A stretch of 64,000 nt of DNA from Legionella santicrucis (GTDB lineage: Bacteria; Pseudomonadota; Gammaproteobacteria; Legionellales; Legionellaceae), in contig NZ_LNYU01000054.1 of NCBI RefSeq assembly GCF_001468135.1, positions 170,516 through 234,515 on the forward strand, read 5' to 3'. How positions within the stretch are numbered: position 1 is the stretch's first letter; every line of letters starts with the position of its first letter. The position numbers and the translations under genes are program-made. This document shows, in pieces, positions 25,840 to 34,415 of this stretch. The notes below the pieces were generated by a model. The model did not search any database. It was not told where the DNA came from and worked only from the letters and a program-made list of their open reading frames with translations.

Positions 25840-26263
25840 TTTAATTGGCATCAGCCTGGAAAAAATACCACCTCACCCAGATACCATAAATCGGCTTTTG
25901 CATGCTGCTGAACGTAATATTGTGGATTCAAAAATTGACTTGGTTAGCGCGGAGAATCGCTTTGATGCTGCCTATAAAGCAATTATGCAAATAGCAAATG
26001 CAGCACTTCAATCTCATGGATATCGAACCTTGACTTCTAAACCAGGACATCATCAAACGATGATTCAGTTATTGCCTCAGACTTTAGGTATTGATAAAAA
26101 AACAGTGATTATATTGGATGCTATGCGTAAACAACGCAATATTGCAGATTATTCTGGCGATATTATTCCTGAGAGTGCAGTAATAACTTGTATTGCTCAA
26201 GCAGAAGCATTGTTAAAGGATTTTAAAAAATGGCTGAGTGTTAATGATGGAAAACAACAGTGA
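25826..26263 (+). CDS. HEPN-domain protein (putative toxin partner of the MNT protein)
   Basis: A 145-residue all-helical protein. The segment MRKQRNIADYSG resembles the RNxxxY/H tail of HEPN nucleases, and the upstream helices (RFDAAYKAIMQIANAALQSHGYR) fit the fold. The usual Rx4-6H is imperfect, so RNase activity is uncertain. The 14-base overlap with the HTH-MNT gene, and the order MNT-HEPN, suggest a type VII-like toxin-antitoxin pair. Confidence 0.72.
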   Translation: MTLDNLIGISLEKIPPHPDTINRLLHAAERNIVDSKIDLVSAENRFDAAYKAIMQIANAALQSHGYRTLTSKPGHHQTMIQLLPQTLGIDKKTVIILDAMRKQRNIADYSGDIIPESAVITCIAQAEALLKDFKKWLSVNDGKQQ

Positions 26264-27067
26264 TGTAAAGCAACAACTCAATGAATGTCTTGAGGTACTA
26301 ACAAAGATTTTAGGCGCAGAGCTTTTGGGAGTTATCTTTATGGTTCTTATCTTATAGGTGGTTTGCAAAAATACAGTGACATTGATTTATTTGTTGTAAC
26401 AAATCGTACCACAACGTCAAAAGAAAAGATGGAGTTGACTAACCATCTACTCCAAATATCAGGCATTTACATGAAAAGTACGAAGCCACCTATAGAAATG
26501 ACCCTTGTGGAAAGGGTCGCAATTAATCCTTGGATTTATCCACCCCTTTTTGATTTCCAATATGGCGAATGGCTTCGCTCATCATTTGAAATGGGAAATT
26601 TTGAACCATGGTCTGATCGTGCAATGCCGGATCTTGCGCTGATTATCACGCAGGTCTTATTGAAGAGTCATACATTGATGGGGGAAAGCCCTAAGCAACT
26701 ATTAGACCCGGTCCCATATAGCGACTTTATAAACGCGATGCTTCATGATCTTGATAGACTTTCAGCGGAACTTGAACAGGACACTCGAAATGTATTACTA
26801 ACCTATGCACGGATTTGGAGTACATTAGAAACTAATGAGATTCGATCGAAACCTATAGCAGCAGATTGGGTGATTGATCGTCTACCTAAAATGTATCAGC
26901 CCGTGATGAACAGAGCGAAACACATATGCATTGGTTTGGAAGATGAATATTGGGATGATATTAATGTGCTTGTAAAACCCTGTGCTGATTTTATATTAAG
27001 TAGAATTATCGATCAAAAGTTATCAATAAATCTAAAAGATCCTTGCGCCTTAATAAGGCTAACCTAG
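26244..27067 (+). pseudogene. AadA-like aminoglycoside nucleotidyltransferase, frameshifted
   Basis: From ATG 26244 (overlapping the HEPN gene) the frame gives KQQLNECLEVLTKILGAELLG and then runs to a stop at 26354. One base lower it continues as YLYGSYLIGGLQKYSDIDLF, followed by INPWIYPPLFDFQYGEW, NVLLTYARIWSTLETNEI, AADWVIDRLPKMYQPV, all close to ANT(3'')/ANT(9) enzymes that adenylylate streptomycin/spectinomycin. Adding one T near 26330 restores ~274 residues. Either a recent loss or a missed base in TT. Confidence 0.82.
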
Positions 27068-27133
27068 ATAGCGGGGCAGGAGATTATATTTGCCATTAGT
27101 ATTATTTCAGTAAGGTTCATTCAGTCATTTCCA

Positions 27134-27640
27134 GGTATTCTGCTACATTGCTACACGATCATCAAATCATTCAAACCATCCAGATGAAATTATCTATGAA
27201 ATCATAGAGTAATGCATTTTTTCTGTTACAAATTCGATCAATTATTTGTAGCAAAAAATTGCTACTATATTGCTACGCCATGCTACATTTCAAATGCTGA
27301 AAAAACACATCCCGAAATATACAAAAGAGGATGTCATGAGGAGTGGTCTGAGTTATCTGGTGTTGCTTATTTTTGTACGCCGCCATTTTTTGTAAAGAGT
27401 TCCTAATTTAAAATATTCTTATATAAAAAAGGAAAATGATAAAAAATGAAATAGCACGTGCATTTTATTTTTGGTTGCAATATGTAGCAAATAGTAGTGT
27501 CTATGTAGCATGGTTATTGCTACATATTTGTGGGGTATCTTGATGCAGGGATAGTGATATAATCCTTTTACACAGGCAACTTACAAGGCAATATAGATCT
27601 TTCATCAATAAGATGTAGCAAATGTAGCGATATATGGAAA
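27134..27640. repeat. Cluster of TGTAGCA/TGCTACA heptamers in an 800-base gap
   Basis: Exact copies of TGTAGCA or its complement occur at 27141, 27149, 27247, 27281, 27483, 27504, 27518 and 27614, with one-mismatch copies at 27260, 27271 and 27623. Two pairs are 8-9 bases apart. Such density in ~490 bases is not expected by chance and resembles iterons or a multi-site operator. No convincing gene lies between 27068 and 27867; the only ORF (27212-27406) has no recognisable content. Confidence 0.7.
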
Positions 27641-27867
27641 CCTCTCAGAGGTGATGCGCGATCAGCTAAATATTGAGTATCCATCAAAAGGGACATTGAT
27701 AAACTAAGAAAAATTATTGATATCAGGATTATGAGTGAGAAAAAACATAAATTATTTAGGTTACAATAAAAATATATTCATCTTAATAATTGTATTGAGA
27801 AAAGAAAATACTATTCATTAATAGAACATGAAAGTTATCTGATAACAGAATGTAACTTAAAATTTAT

Positions 27868-28380
27868 ATGGTCAATAGCATGTCAACTAAGATTGAAACA
27901 GCTCGAATGATTTTGCGTTTAATTAACGAAGATGATTTAAAAGAGGTTGCTGAACTTAATTCTGATCCAGAAGTAAGGAAATTTTTTCCTGATGGAGTCC
28001 AAGACACAGATCAAACTGCGAAAAGAATAAAAGAATTCGTTAGTTTTTATAAAGAAAAAGGACTTCCTTGTTTTGTTATTTTTGATAATTCTTTAAAAGA
28101 GTTCATAGGACGTTGTGGATTTGGTCCAATTGAAACCGGAGAAATAGAAGTAGGTTATCTGTTGCATAAAAAATTTTGGGGGAAAGGATATGCTTCAGAG
28201 GCCTTGGAAGCACTATTGAAATGGGCTAGTACAAATATCGACTCAGAATATATTATTGCTTTTGCACCAGAAGGTCATATTGCGTCACAACGTGTTATGG
28301 AAAAGTGTGGTATGGAATATTACAAAGATGGGTATGGCCATGGTGTTATGTGCAAATTCTATCGTATGAAAAATAAATAG
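27868..28380 (+). CDS. GNAT acetyltransferase, RimJ/RimL type
   Basis: A 170-residue GNAT of RimJ/RimL type: ARMILRLINEDDLKEVAELN at the start, EIEVGYLLHKKFWGKGYASEALEALLKW for the CoA region, and APEGHIASQRVMEKCGM at the end. The start could be ATG 27868 or ATG 27880. It stands alone after the heptamer region. It may acetylate a ribosomal protein or an amino compound. Confidence 0.9.
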   Translation: MVNSMSTKIETARMILRLINEDDLKEVAELNSDPEVRKFFPDGVQDTDQTAKRIKEFVSFYKEKGLPCFVIFDNSLKEFIGRCGFGPIETGEIEVGYLLHKKFWGKGYASEALEALLKWASTNIDSEYIIAFAPEGHIASQRVMEKCGMEYYKDGYGHGVMCKFYRMKNK

Positions 28381-28525
28381 CATTATGCAGTACAAGAAAT
28401 TGAGATTTACCAATAAGAGTTGATAGTTTATAGAACCTTATGGAATGTAAAAATATTGGATTCCTTCCTGCTAAAAGGTGGGGAAATGAAGAATAAAAAT
28501 CGCAATGTAATTAAGGTATAATTTA

Positions 28526-28657
28526 ATGGAATTAACACAGCAAAAACGGCTTCTATCGCATGTAATTTCTCCAGAAAAAATGGAACATATAATTCAAAAA
28601 ATTACTGAGAGAATCAAATGCGAAGGAGATAAACCCTCGTTTTTGTTACTGAATTAA
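28526..28657 (+). CDS. Possible 43-residue small protein
   Basis: ATG 28526 follows TTAAGG at ~10 bases and gives MELTQQKRLLSHVISPEKME then a basic helix and stop. It may be real or the 5' remnant of a longer gene. Nothing else is seen between the two GNAT genes (28381-28764). Confidence 0.3.
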   Translation: MELTQQKRLLSHVISPEKMEHIIQKITERIKCEGDKPSFLLLN

Positions 28658-28764
28658 TGTTTCATAAAAGAAGTAACAAAATGTCATTACAATAATAAAT
28701 ATGTATTTTTAAAAAATGACAAAAATTGATGTAATTACTAGTAGTTATGGGGAGTTATTCAAAA

Positions 28765-29238
28765 ATGGCGTTTAGAATTAGGAATTTTATTGTTGGAGAT
28801 GAAGTAGAAATTTATAAACTATTTCATGATGCAGTTCATTCTATTAACTCTAAAGATTATGATGAAGTGCAGCTAAATACATGGGCTCCGAAGGAAGCTG
28901 ATTTGGAAAAATGGAGAGAGTCTTTAGAAAGAAATTATACTCTTGTGGCTGTAGAAGAACAAACAAACGTGATTGTTGGCTTTGCTGATTTAGAGAAAAA
29001 TGGACATATTGACCGTGGATATGTTAATAAAGATTATCAAGCAAGAGGTGTTGGTCTTGCTCTTCTCAAAGCATTAGAACAAAAAGCTATTGAGTTAGGG
29101 ATGAAAGAGCTATATGCGGATGTGAGCATCACGGCAAAGAAATTCTTGGAATTCAAAGGATATGTCACTGAAAAAGAACAAACTGTCTCTATAAACGGCG
29201 TAAAGTTTATTAATTATTTAATGAGGAAAAAACTATAA
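28765..29238 (+). CDS. GNAT family N-acetyltransferase
   Basis: About 157 residues from ATG 28765, preceded by GGGGAG at 10 bases; ATG 28747 overlaps that site. The protein has MAFRIRNFIVGDEVEIYKLF at the start, a Trp-containing loop NTWAPKEADLEKW, FADLEKNGHIDRGYVNKDYQ and the CoA loop ARGVGLALLKALEQKA. This resembles the YafP-type GNATs. Acceptor unknown. Confidence 0.88.
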   Translation: MAFRIRNFIVGDEVEIYKLFHDAVHSINSKDYDEVQLNTWAPKEADLEKWRESLERNYTLVAVEEQTNVIVGFADLEKNGHIDRGYVNKDYQARGVGLALLKALEQKAIELGMKELYADVSITAKKFLEFKGYVTEKEQTVSINGVKFINYLMRKKL

Positions 29239-29334
29239 GCAAGTGATGGAAAAATGCAGATTCTTACCACCGCCGATGAGAGAAAAAAATATTTTTATTA
29301 ATATTAATACTGACATGGTTAATTAAACTGAGAT

Positions 29335-29625
29335 TTGATAACTTTTTACCAGGATCGGGGCCGTACCCCAACTTTAACCGATCATGTACGTAGTAGGTGT
29401 GGCGAAGTCAGAACACTTGGTGTTTCACCTCATTATAGAGGACAGGGTATTGGAAAGATCTTACTTCCCTATAGCTTAAATTATTTTTCAGATAAAAACT
29501 ACCAAAACTGTTATCGGACTGTTGCGACACAAAATAATAGCGCGCTTCGTATCTATCAAAACCTTGGTTTTTCAATTGCAAAGCATTTTCAAGTTTACTG
29601 TTGGAAATTTCTTAACAATAGTTAA
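29335..29625 (+). pseudogene. GNAT acetyltransferase fragment
   Basis: Only the C-terminal half of a GNAT is present: EVRTLGVSPHYRGQGIGKIL as CoA loop and NSALRIYQNLGFSIAKHFQVY at the end. The N-terminal strands are missing; upstream, a short frame at 29253 (MQILTTADERKKYF) may be a leftover. The TTG at 29335 is not a convincing start. Confidence 0.6.
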
Positions 29626-29711
29626 ACCTCAGGTTTGGGGCTAGTCTAGCGAATTGTAAAAAGACCTAAAGAGAAATAGAAGTTTTTTAGTAAGTAATCG
29701 TTCATCATTGT

Positions 29712-30023
29712 TTATATCATCTCAACCCGAAACGCTTGATAAGAGGGTGATTCATAGGGATGAGCTTTCTTTAAGGCTGCAACAGCAGCTTTGATTTGCT
29801 CTTCAGTACAGATAATTTCTACTTTATATTCAGGCACTCTCTCAAGTTGATTGATTGTTCCAATAAAAGCATGGCTGCCAGGTAATGGCATAAACTGCCC
29901 CTCGCCTAATGTTTGCCACGCACAATGCTGATAATGATCCACACTTCCTGCCCCTGTATCAAAAATAGCATTTTTAACAATTTCTAAATGTGTTTCTGGA
30001 ACACAAAAACAAAGCATGTACAT
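29712..30023 (-). CDS. NIF3/YqfO-like small domain protein
   Basis: About 103 residues from ATG 30023, which follows AGGTGATATC; a longer frame to 30059 overlaps pdxH and is unlikely. The sequence MYMLCFCVPETHLEIVKNAI, GAGSVDHYQHCAW and ALKKAHPYESPSYQ is the CutA-like insert domain found in YqfO/NIF3 proteins, here as a stand-alone protein. Function unknown. It follows pdxH by 8 bases. Confidence 0.85.
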   Translation of the reverse strand: MYMLCFCVPETHLEIVKNAIFDTGAGSVDHYQHCAWQTLGEGQFMPLPGSHAFIGTINQLERVPEYKVEIICTEEQIKAAVAALKKAHPYESPSYQAFRVEMI

Positions 30024-30031
30024 GATATCAC

Positions 30032-30607
30032 CTATGGGGAAATTAATTCTGTTTTCCAAGAGTTGCTTATCTTCGTATAACGAATTACCTCAGAAAAAGA
30101 AATGGAGCCGACTGTGTAAAAAATCCATGTTTTTGGGATGAAGCGGAAGCCAAAATAATCCTCACTCATAGGGATAGAAAGGCTTGCAAATTGATCACTC
30201 AATTCTTTTTTCCTTGTTTCCAATTGGCCTAAATCTTTAATGACAAGACCTGAAGTAGGGGCATAAGCAGAAAATCTTAATTGGCGTTCACGAGGAAGAG
30301 TTCTCCAAAAAGCTTCATTTTCTTCTTGGGAAATGGGTATTGCTGTTCCTTCTAAAATAACTTGTCGGCTCTGCATTGCAAATAAAAAATTTAAACAGGA
30401 TTTAGGGTTATTTAATAATTCAGCAACCTTGCGTGTTTTTTGTTGAGTAAAAAATAATAGACTCTCGGTTTCAATTTCGCGAATGGCCACCACTCGACTA
30501 TGAGGATCACCTAAGCTGCTACAAGTGCTTAAAACAGCACAGAAAGGATCCTCAATCCCTCGTTCTTTTTCCTTGTTCAACCATTCTTTTAGCATGTCAA
30601 AGGGCAC
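30032..30607 (-). CDS. pdxH: Pyridoxamine 5'-phosphate oxidase family protein
   Basis: A 191-residue FMN-binding split-barrel oxidase that would oxidise pyridoxine/pyridoxamine phosphate to PLP. Visible are DPFCAVLSTCSSLGDPHSRVV, FFTQQKTRKVAELLNNPKSC, FWRTLPRERQLRFSAY and the late FRFIPKTWIFYTVGS, which fit PdxH, although it is shorter than E. coli PdxH (218 residues) and its C-terminus is divergent. A related PNPOx-like flavoprotein is possible. Confidence 0.8.
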   Translation of the reverse strand: MPFDMLKEWLNKEKERGIEDPFCAVLSTCSSLGDPHSRVVAIREIETESLLFFTQQKTRKVAELLNNPKSCLNFLFAMQSRQVILEGTAIPISQEENEAFWRTLPRERQLRFSAYAPTSGLVIKDLGQLETRKKELSDQFASLSIPMSEDYFGFRFIPKTWIFYTVGSISFSEVIRYTKISNSWKTELISP

Positions 30608-30656
30608 AAATTTCTCCTGTTAATTGGTGTACTATGGTTAATGTATCAAGTTGAAC

Positions 30657-32159
30657 TTATACTTTGAATGCACGAGGGTTCACTTCCACCATCGTTTTTG
30701 AACCTGATTTTACAATGCGTATTTGATTGTGTTCCACTAATAATTCAACTGCATGGTCGCGTTTTATTTTATCTCGCAACGGACTTAATTGTTGAATGGT
30801 TCGTAACGTTGTTGAACTAATATTCTTTTCAATAAACCAGCCCATAAGTTTTAGGGCATCGGAAAACTGCAAAGAAACGGTTTCGGTAGGCATAATTCGC
30901 CGTGCTTCTTGCAAATGCCAATTAATTATTTCAATAGCATTTTCGGTATGCTCTACACTAATATCCCCATCGCGTCCTTCAAAGAGATGAAAAAGTGCTG
31001 CAAGCCGCGCTGTATTTTCAGCCGCTTTTGATGCGAAATCAACGATATCGACCCACTGGCCTTGAGGTTTTAACCCTGCTTCTACCGCATTAAAAAATAA
31101 AATCCATTGTTGTTTTGCGGCCATACTCATTTTCAACAATGGAAGTTGAATACAACCTTGATGGCTTAATTGTTCTGACTGATTTAAGCAGGCAGTGACG
31201 CGTTGGTCATAATAGGTTAGAGAATGCAAAGAAGCAGGCGGTTCTTGGTAAAATCGATTTCCCATACTATTGGCAGGATAAGCCATGAGACAACGAGCTA
31301 AAAAACCGCTTTGTCGACTGATACCCGAAGCTTGCTTGGTAAGTTGTTGTAAGATAAGCGGTTGCATCATCAAGTTAAGTGTTAAGCGCCGATTTTCAAT
31401 GGTAAATCCTTGCGTTGTTTTACGATGCGCGGTGAATGTCTTACCGTCCCACAAACGATTAAGCAAAGCTACAAAACGAGTCGGATTACCTTGCATGCTA
31501 TGGCTACCTAAGATGATGCCTGCCTCATCAGACCAAAGGGAAGCGGAAGGCCAACCTTGAGCCAAATGAATGGCCAGTGCCTCTTGGGTCGCATCTTCAA
31601 AATAAAGAGTGGGTTGCAAAGGAATTTCCGGCTCTTGATGAATTAATTCATCAAGCATTTCTTTGGCATAATCAGAATCTTCCCCCGTATAAGTTGCACG
31701 TTTGATTTGAGAGAATAAACTATCTTTTTCCATTTGCCATACTTGATGTTGCGTTAGTGCTGATAACACTTCAGGCTCGCGCCTTTTACGAATCAATGTC
31801 TCCCAGTGACGCGCTGCTTTCGAAAAAACATTATCTGCAGCAGTTTTTCGGGTGCCAGAGCCGCTGGCAATTAAAAAATAAAGTGATACTGGACTAATTA
31901 AATAGTTGTCTCGCGCCACATTAGCAAGTGATTGGCATGATAGTGACATATTAGCCAAGGCGCTGCATGCAATCAAAGGCAGGGGTTGCTGTCCATATTG
32001 TTGATAGTCGATTACGGCTTTTCTTACAATTGGGGGAAGTGCCTCAACTGGATAAGGACAGTCAGGGGCTAAGATTGGAGAAAGTGGAATAGGTTGTCCC
32101 CATCCGACATTTTGGTGGACATTATTTTTGATCTCTAATTCATTCTGTTCAATAGTCAT
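30657..32159 (-). CDS. DUF3987 (YfjI-like) protein
   Basis: A 500-residue protein of the DUF3987 family, usually found on integrated mobile elements and probably related to primase-helicase-like ATPases. The Walker-A-like LIASGSGTRKTAADNVFSKA lies near residue 100, with a Walker-B-like SLWSDEAGIILGSHSM near 205. The C-terminal ~90 residues look like a winged helix. No integrase or excisionase is nearby, so it may be the last trace of an element, together with the heptamer cluster at 27134-27640. Confidence 0.82.
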   Translation of the reverse strand: MTIEQNELEIKNNVHQNVGWGQPIPLSPILAPDCPYPVEALPPIVRKAVIDYQQYGQQPLPLIACSALANMSLSCQSLANVARDNYLISPVSLYFLIASGSGTRKTAADNVFSKAARHWETLIRKRREPEVLSALTQHQVWQMEKDSLFSQIKRATYTGEDSDYAKEMLDELIHQEPEIPLQPTLYFEDATQEALAIHLAQGWPSASLWSDEAGIILGSHSMQGNPTRFVALLNRLWDGKTFTAHRKTTQGFTIENRRLTLNLMMQPLILQQLTKQASGISRQSGFLARCLMAYPANSMGNRFYQEPPASLHSLTYYDQRVTACLNQSEQLSHQGCIQLPLLKMSMAAKQQWILFFNAVEAGLKPQGQWVDIVDFASKAAENTARLAALFHLFEGRDGDISVEHTENAIEIINWHLQEARRIMPTETVSLQFSDALKLMGWFIEKNISSTTLRTIQQLSPLRDKIKRDHAVELLVEHNQIRIVKSGSKTMVEVNPRAFKV

Positions 32160-32301
32160 TGTGTTAGAAGATGAAGTTTTGGTTTCTGATTTTACCAGTA
32201 GCGTCTGTATGATGTAAAATTAGTGGCCTGGAATACAATATAGATGTCCTTTTATTATTGAGCATGAGATTTGAAGACGCTTTGATAAGTTTCTTTCCAT
32301 T

Positions 32302-33468
32302 TTATCCTGGACAAAGTCGATTTTTTTGAGCAACCCAAACCGTTGCTTCTCCACACTCTGGGCCCCTAACGTTATGTACAAGGATTTTAAAATGGCACTC
32401 TAGAAGGATTTGAGTATATTCTTCGGAAGAAAGGGAGGCATGATATAAATCATATCCTCCATTATCACCCCAAACTTCTCCATACTCCGGTCCGGAAGTA
32501 AATATTAATAAACCATTTTGCTCCACTAAAGAGGCAAGGGATTTTAATGTTTTTCGTTGATCGTCATGAGGTAAGTGAAAGAAACTATGCCAGGCAATGA
32601 CTGCATCGAATTTCTCTTGCAAATCTAAAGCCCTCATATCAGCAAGTAGCCATTTTGCATTTGGGAATCTTTTTTTGCATTGCTCAATCATTTTTTTACT
32701 TGCATCAATGCCTGTTACTTTATACCCTTGTTTCATTAAAAATTGGGCTATGGGTTCGCCCGTGCCACAGCCAACATCTAAAATAGTTCCTTTGGATGGA
32801 ATCTGATTTTGTAGTAGTTCCAAATAAAATTGCTCCATTTTGAGCTCTTTATTGCGGTGACTATCAAACCACTCAGAAATTTCATCATAAATAAGGTAGA
32901 CGTTGTTTTTATTTCTTTTCTTGATTGAGGGATTAGTTCGATATTTCAATTGAACAAAGCCACCGCCAATACATTTAGTTTCAATATGCTCCAGTTCGAT
33001 GTCTTGTGCCAAAGGTCCAAATAACGAACGCCCAGAGCCGAGCAACACTGGTGCAATGGTTATTGTTAATTCATGTATTAAATGCGCGGCTATAAAATTC
33101 TGGACAGTTATACCGCCATCAATATAAAGATGTTTAAACCCTTCATCAGTTAAGCGCTTCACGAGCTCAATAGGTGTTTCGGAGGAGGTTGAAACATGTT
33201 TTAAATGAACAGGAATTTTTATGGGTTTGCTGCTCATCACTACAACTGGAAGCTCACCATAAGGCCAAGGATTAAATGATAATACTTTCTCAAAAGAATG
33301 CCTACCCATAATGAGTCCATCGACCGTAGATATGAACTCTTTATAACCACCATCCTCACCAGATGGCACAAGCTCATTTGCTTTGGTTAGCCAATCAATA
33401 GAACCATCATCTCTTGCAATAAAACCATTAAGACTTGTAGCAATAAAAACAGAACACTTAGCAAGCAT
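32302..33468 (-). CDS. DHFR/RibD-C-like reductase fused to a SAM methyltransferase
   Basis: A 388-residue fusion. Residues ~1-180 are a RibD C-terminal/YyaP-like reductase (FIATSLNGFIARDDGSIDWL, GLIMGRHSFEKVL, LYIDGGITVQNFI, TIAPVLLGSGRSLFG). Residues ~190-388 are a class I methyltransferase with SAM loop ILDVGCGTGEPIAQFL and VTGIDASKKMIEQ. It follows the esterase gene by 38 bases and is the last gene of the bla operon. Neither substrate is known. Confidence 0.87.
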   Translation of the reverse strand: MLAKCSVFIATSLNGFIARDDGSIDWLTKANELVPSGEDGGYKEFISTVDGLIMGRHSFEKVLSFNPWPYGELPVVVMSSKPIKIPVHLKHVSTSSETPIELVKRLTDEGFKHLYIDGGITVQNFIAAHLIHELTITIAPVLLGSGRSLFGPLAQDIELEHIETKCIGGGFVQLKYRTNPSIKKRNKNNVYLIYDEISEWFDSHRNKELKMEQFYLELLQNQIPSKGTILDVGCGTGEPIAQFLMKQGYKVTGIDASKKMIEQCKKRFPNAKWLLADMRALDLQEKFDAVIAWHSFFHLPHDDQRKTLKSLASLVEQNGLLIFTSGPEYGEVWGDNGGYDLYHASLSSEEYTQILLECHFKILVHNVRGPECGEATVWVAQKNRLCPG

Positions 33469-33506
33469 AATCGTTTATCCTTTGTATACAGACTTATTGA
33501 TTGAGT

Positions 33507-34412
33507 TCAGAGTCGATTCTTTTTGAAGTCAGATGAAGACTCTAGAAGTCCTAAACTTAAAGCTCCTGGAAAAACAGTATCATGATCCATATTATTTAGA
33601 ACATTAAAAGCAGTGCTTAAATTCCTGTGAGGCTTGCTCATGATGGTTTCATTCAATAACTTTAAATCATCTATCATTTGGTAATCGCCTTTATTTTCTT
33701 GGTCGCCGATAATAAAGCAAACACGAGTATTTTCTTCAAGATTAAAATTTTGCTTTTTTTGAGCTGCTTTTAGCACCAAATGATTATCATACCAGAGAGA
33801 GGGGCTAACGATAATGTAACGATTAAATATTCCAGGATGGTGGACTAATAAATATACCCCAAATAATCCACCGTAAGAATGACCGACAAAAGTAGCGGTT
33901 TTATTAACTCTATATGTCTGGTGAAGATATGGAATAAGTTCTGAATGAATAAATCGATAAAATGATTCGGCACCACCCGAGTATTTTTGATATTCAGCTC
34001 CATATCCTCCTGATCCAACATAACTTGGTGTGTAATCTCTGGTTCTATTTTTCTTATACTCATTAGGATTTGCATAAGCTATCCCAACAATAATGGAGTC
34101 GTTGATTCTATTTCGGTCAGATAAATGCTCACTAATTTGTTTGGCTAATGCAAAGCTGTAATCAGCATCTAATAAGTAAATAGTTGGATAGTCTTTTTTG
34201 TTAGAATCATATTCTTTGGGGAGACTAATATATAAGTTATATTTGATTCCATTGATCTTTGAAGGAAACTCTTTGGTTAACGTATGATGTAAGCTAAATG
34301 TATTCGTGTATTTTTCCTCTAGCGGATTACTTTGTATCTTCGTCGATATGCTGGCTGCTGCCATAAGGCTTAAGGAAGATATTAAAATGAACAAGGTGAA
34401 CATTTTTTTCAT
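33507..34412 (-). CDS. Secreted alpha/beta-hydrolase (IroE/Fes-like esterase)
   Basis: A 301-residue protein with a signal peptide (MKKMFTLFILISSLSLMAAA). The nucleophile elbow is FVGHSYGGLFGVYLL, followed by RYIIVSPSLWYDN; the C-terminal His is in NNMDHDTVFPGAL. The family includes siderophore esterases and esterases with similar fold. It starts 3 bases after the deacetylase-hydrolase gene in the bla operon. Confidence 0.87.
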   Translation of the reverse strand: MKKMFTLFILISSLSLMAAASISTKIQSNPLEEKYTNTFSLHHTLTKEFPSKINGIKYNLYISLPKEYDSNKKDYPTIYLLDADYSFALAKQISEHLSDRNRINDSIIVGIAYANPNEYKKNRTRDYTPSYVGSGGYGAEYQKYSGGAESFYRFIHSELIPYLHQTYRVNKTATFVGHSYGGLFGVYLLVHHPGIFNRYIIVSPSLWYDNHLVLKAAQKKQNFNLEENTRVCFIIGDQENKGDYQMIDDLKLLNETIMSKPHRNLSTAFNVLNNMDHDTVFPGALSLGLLESSSDFKKNRL

Positions 34413-34415
34413 AAA

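Noticed and set aside
27212..27406. 64-codon ORF in the heptamer region
   Set aside because: It has no recognisable domain, many Cys/aromatic residues of random type and spans several heptamers; more likely non-coding.
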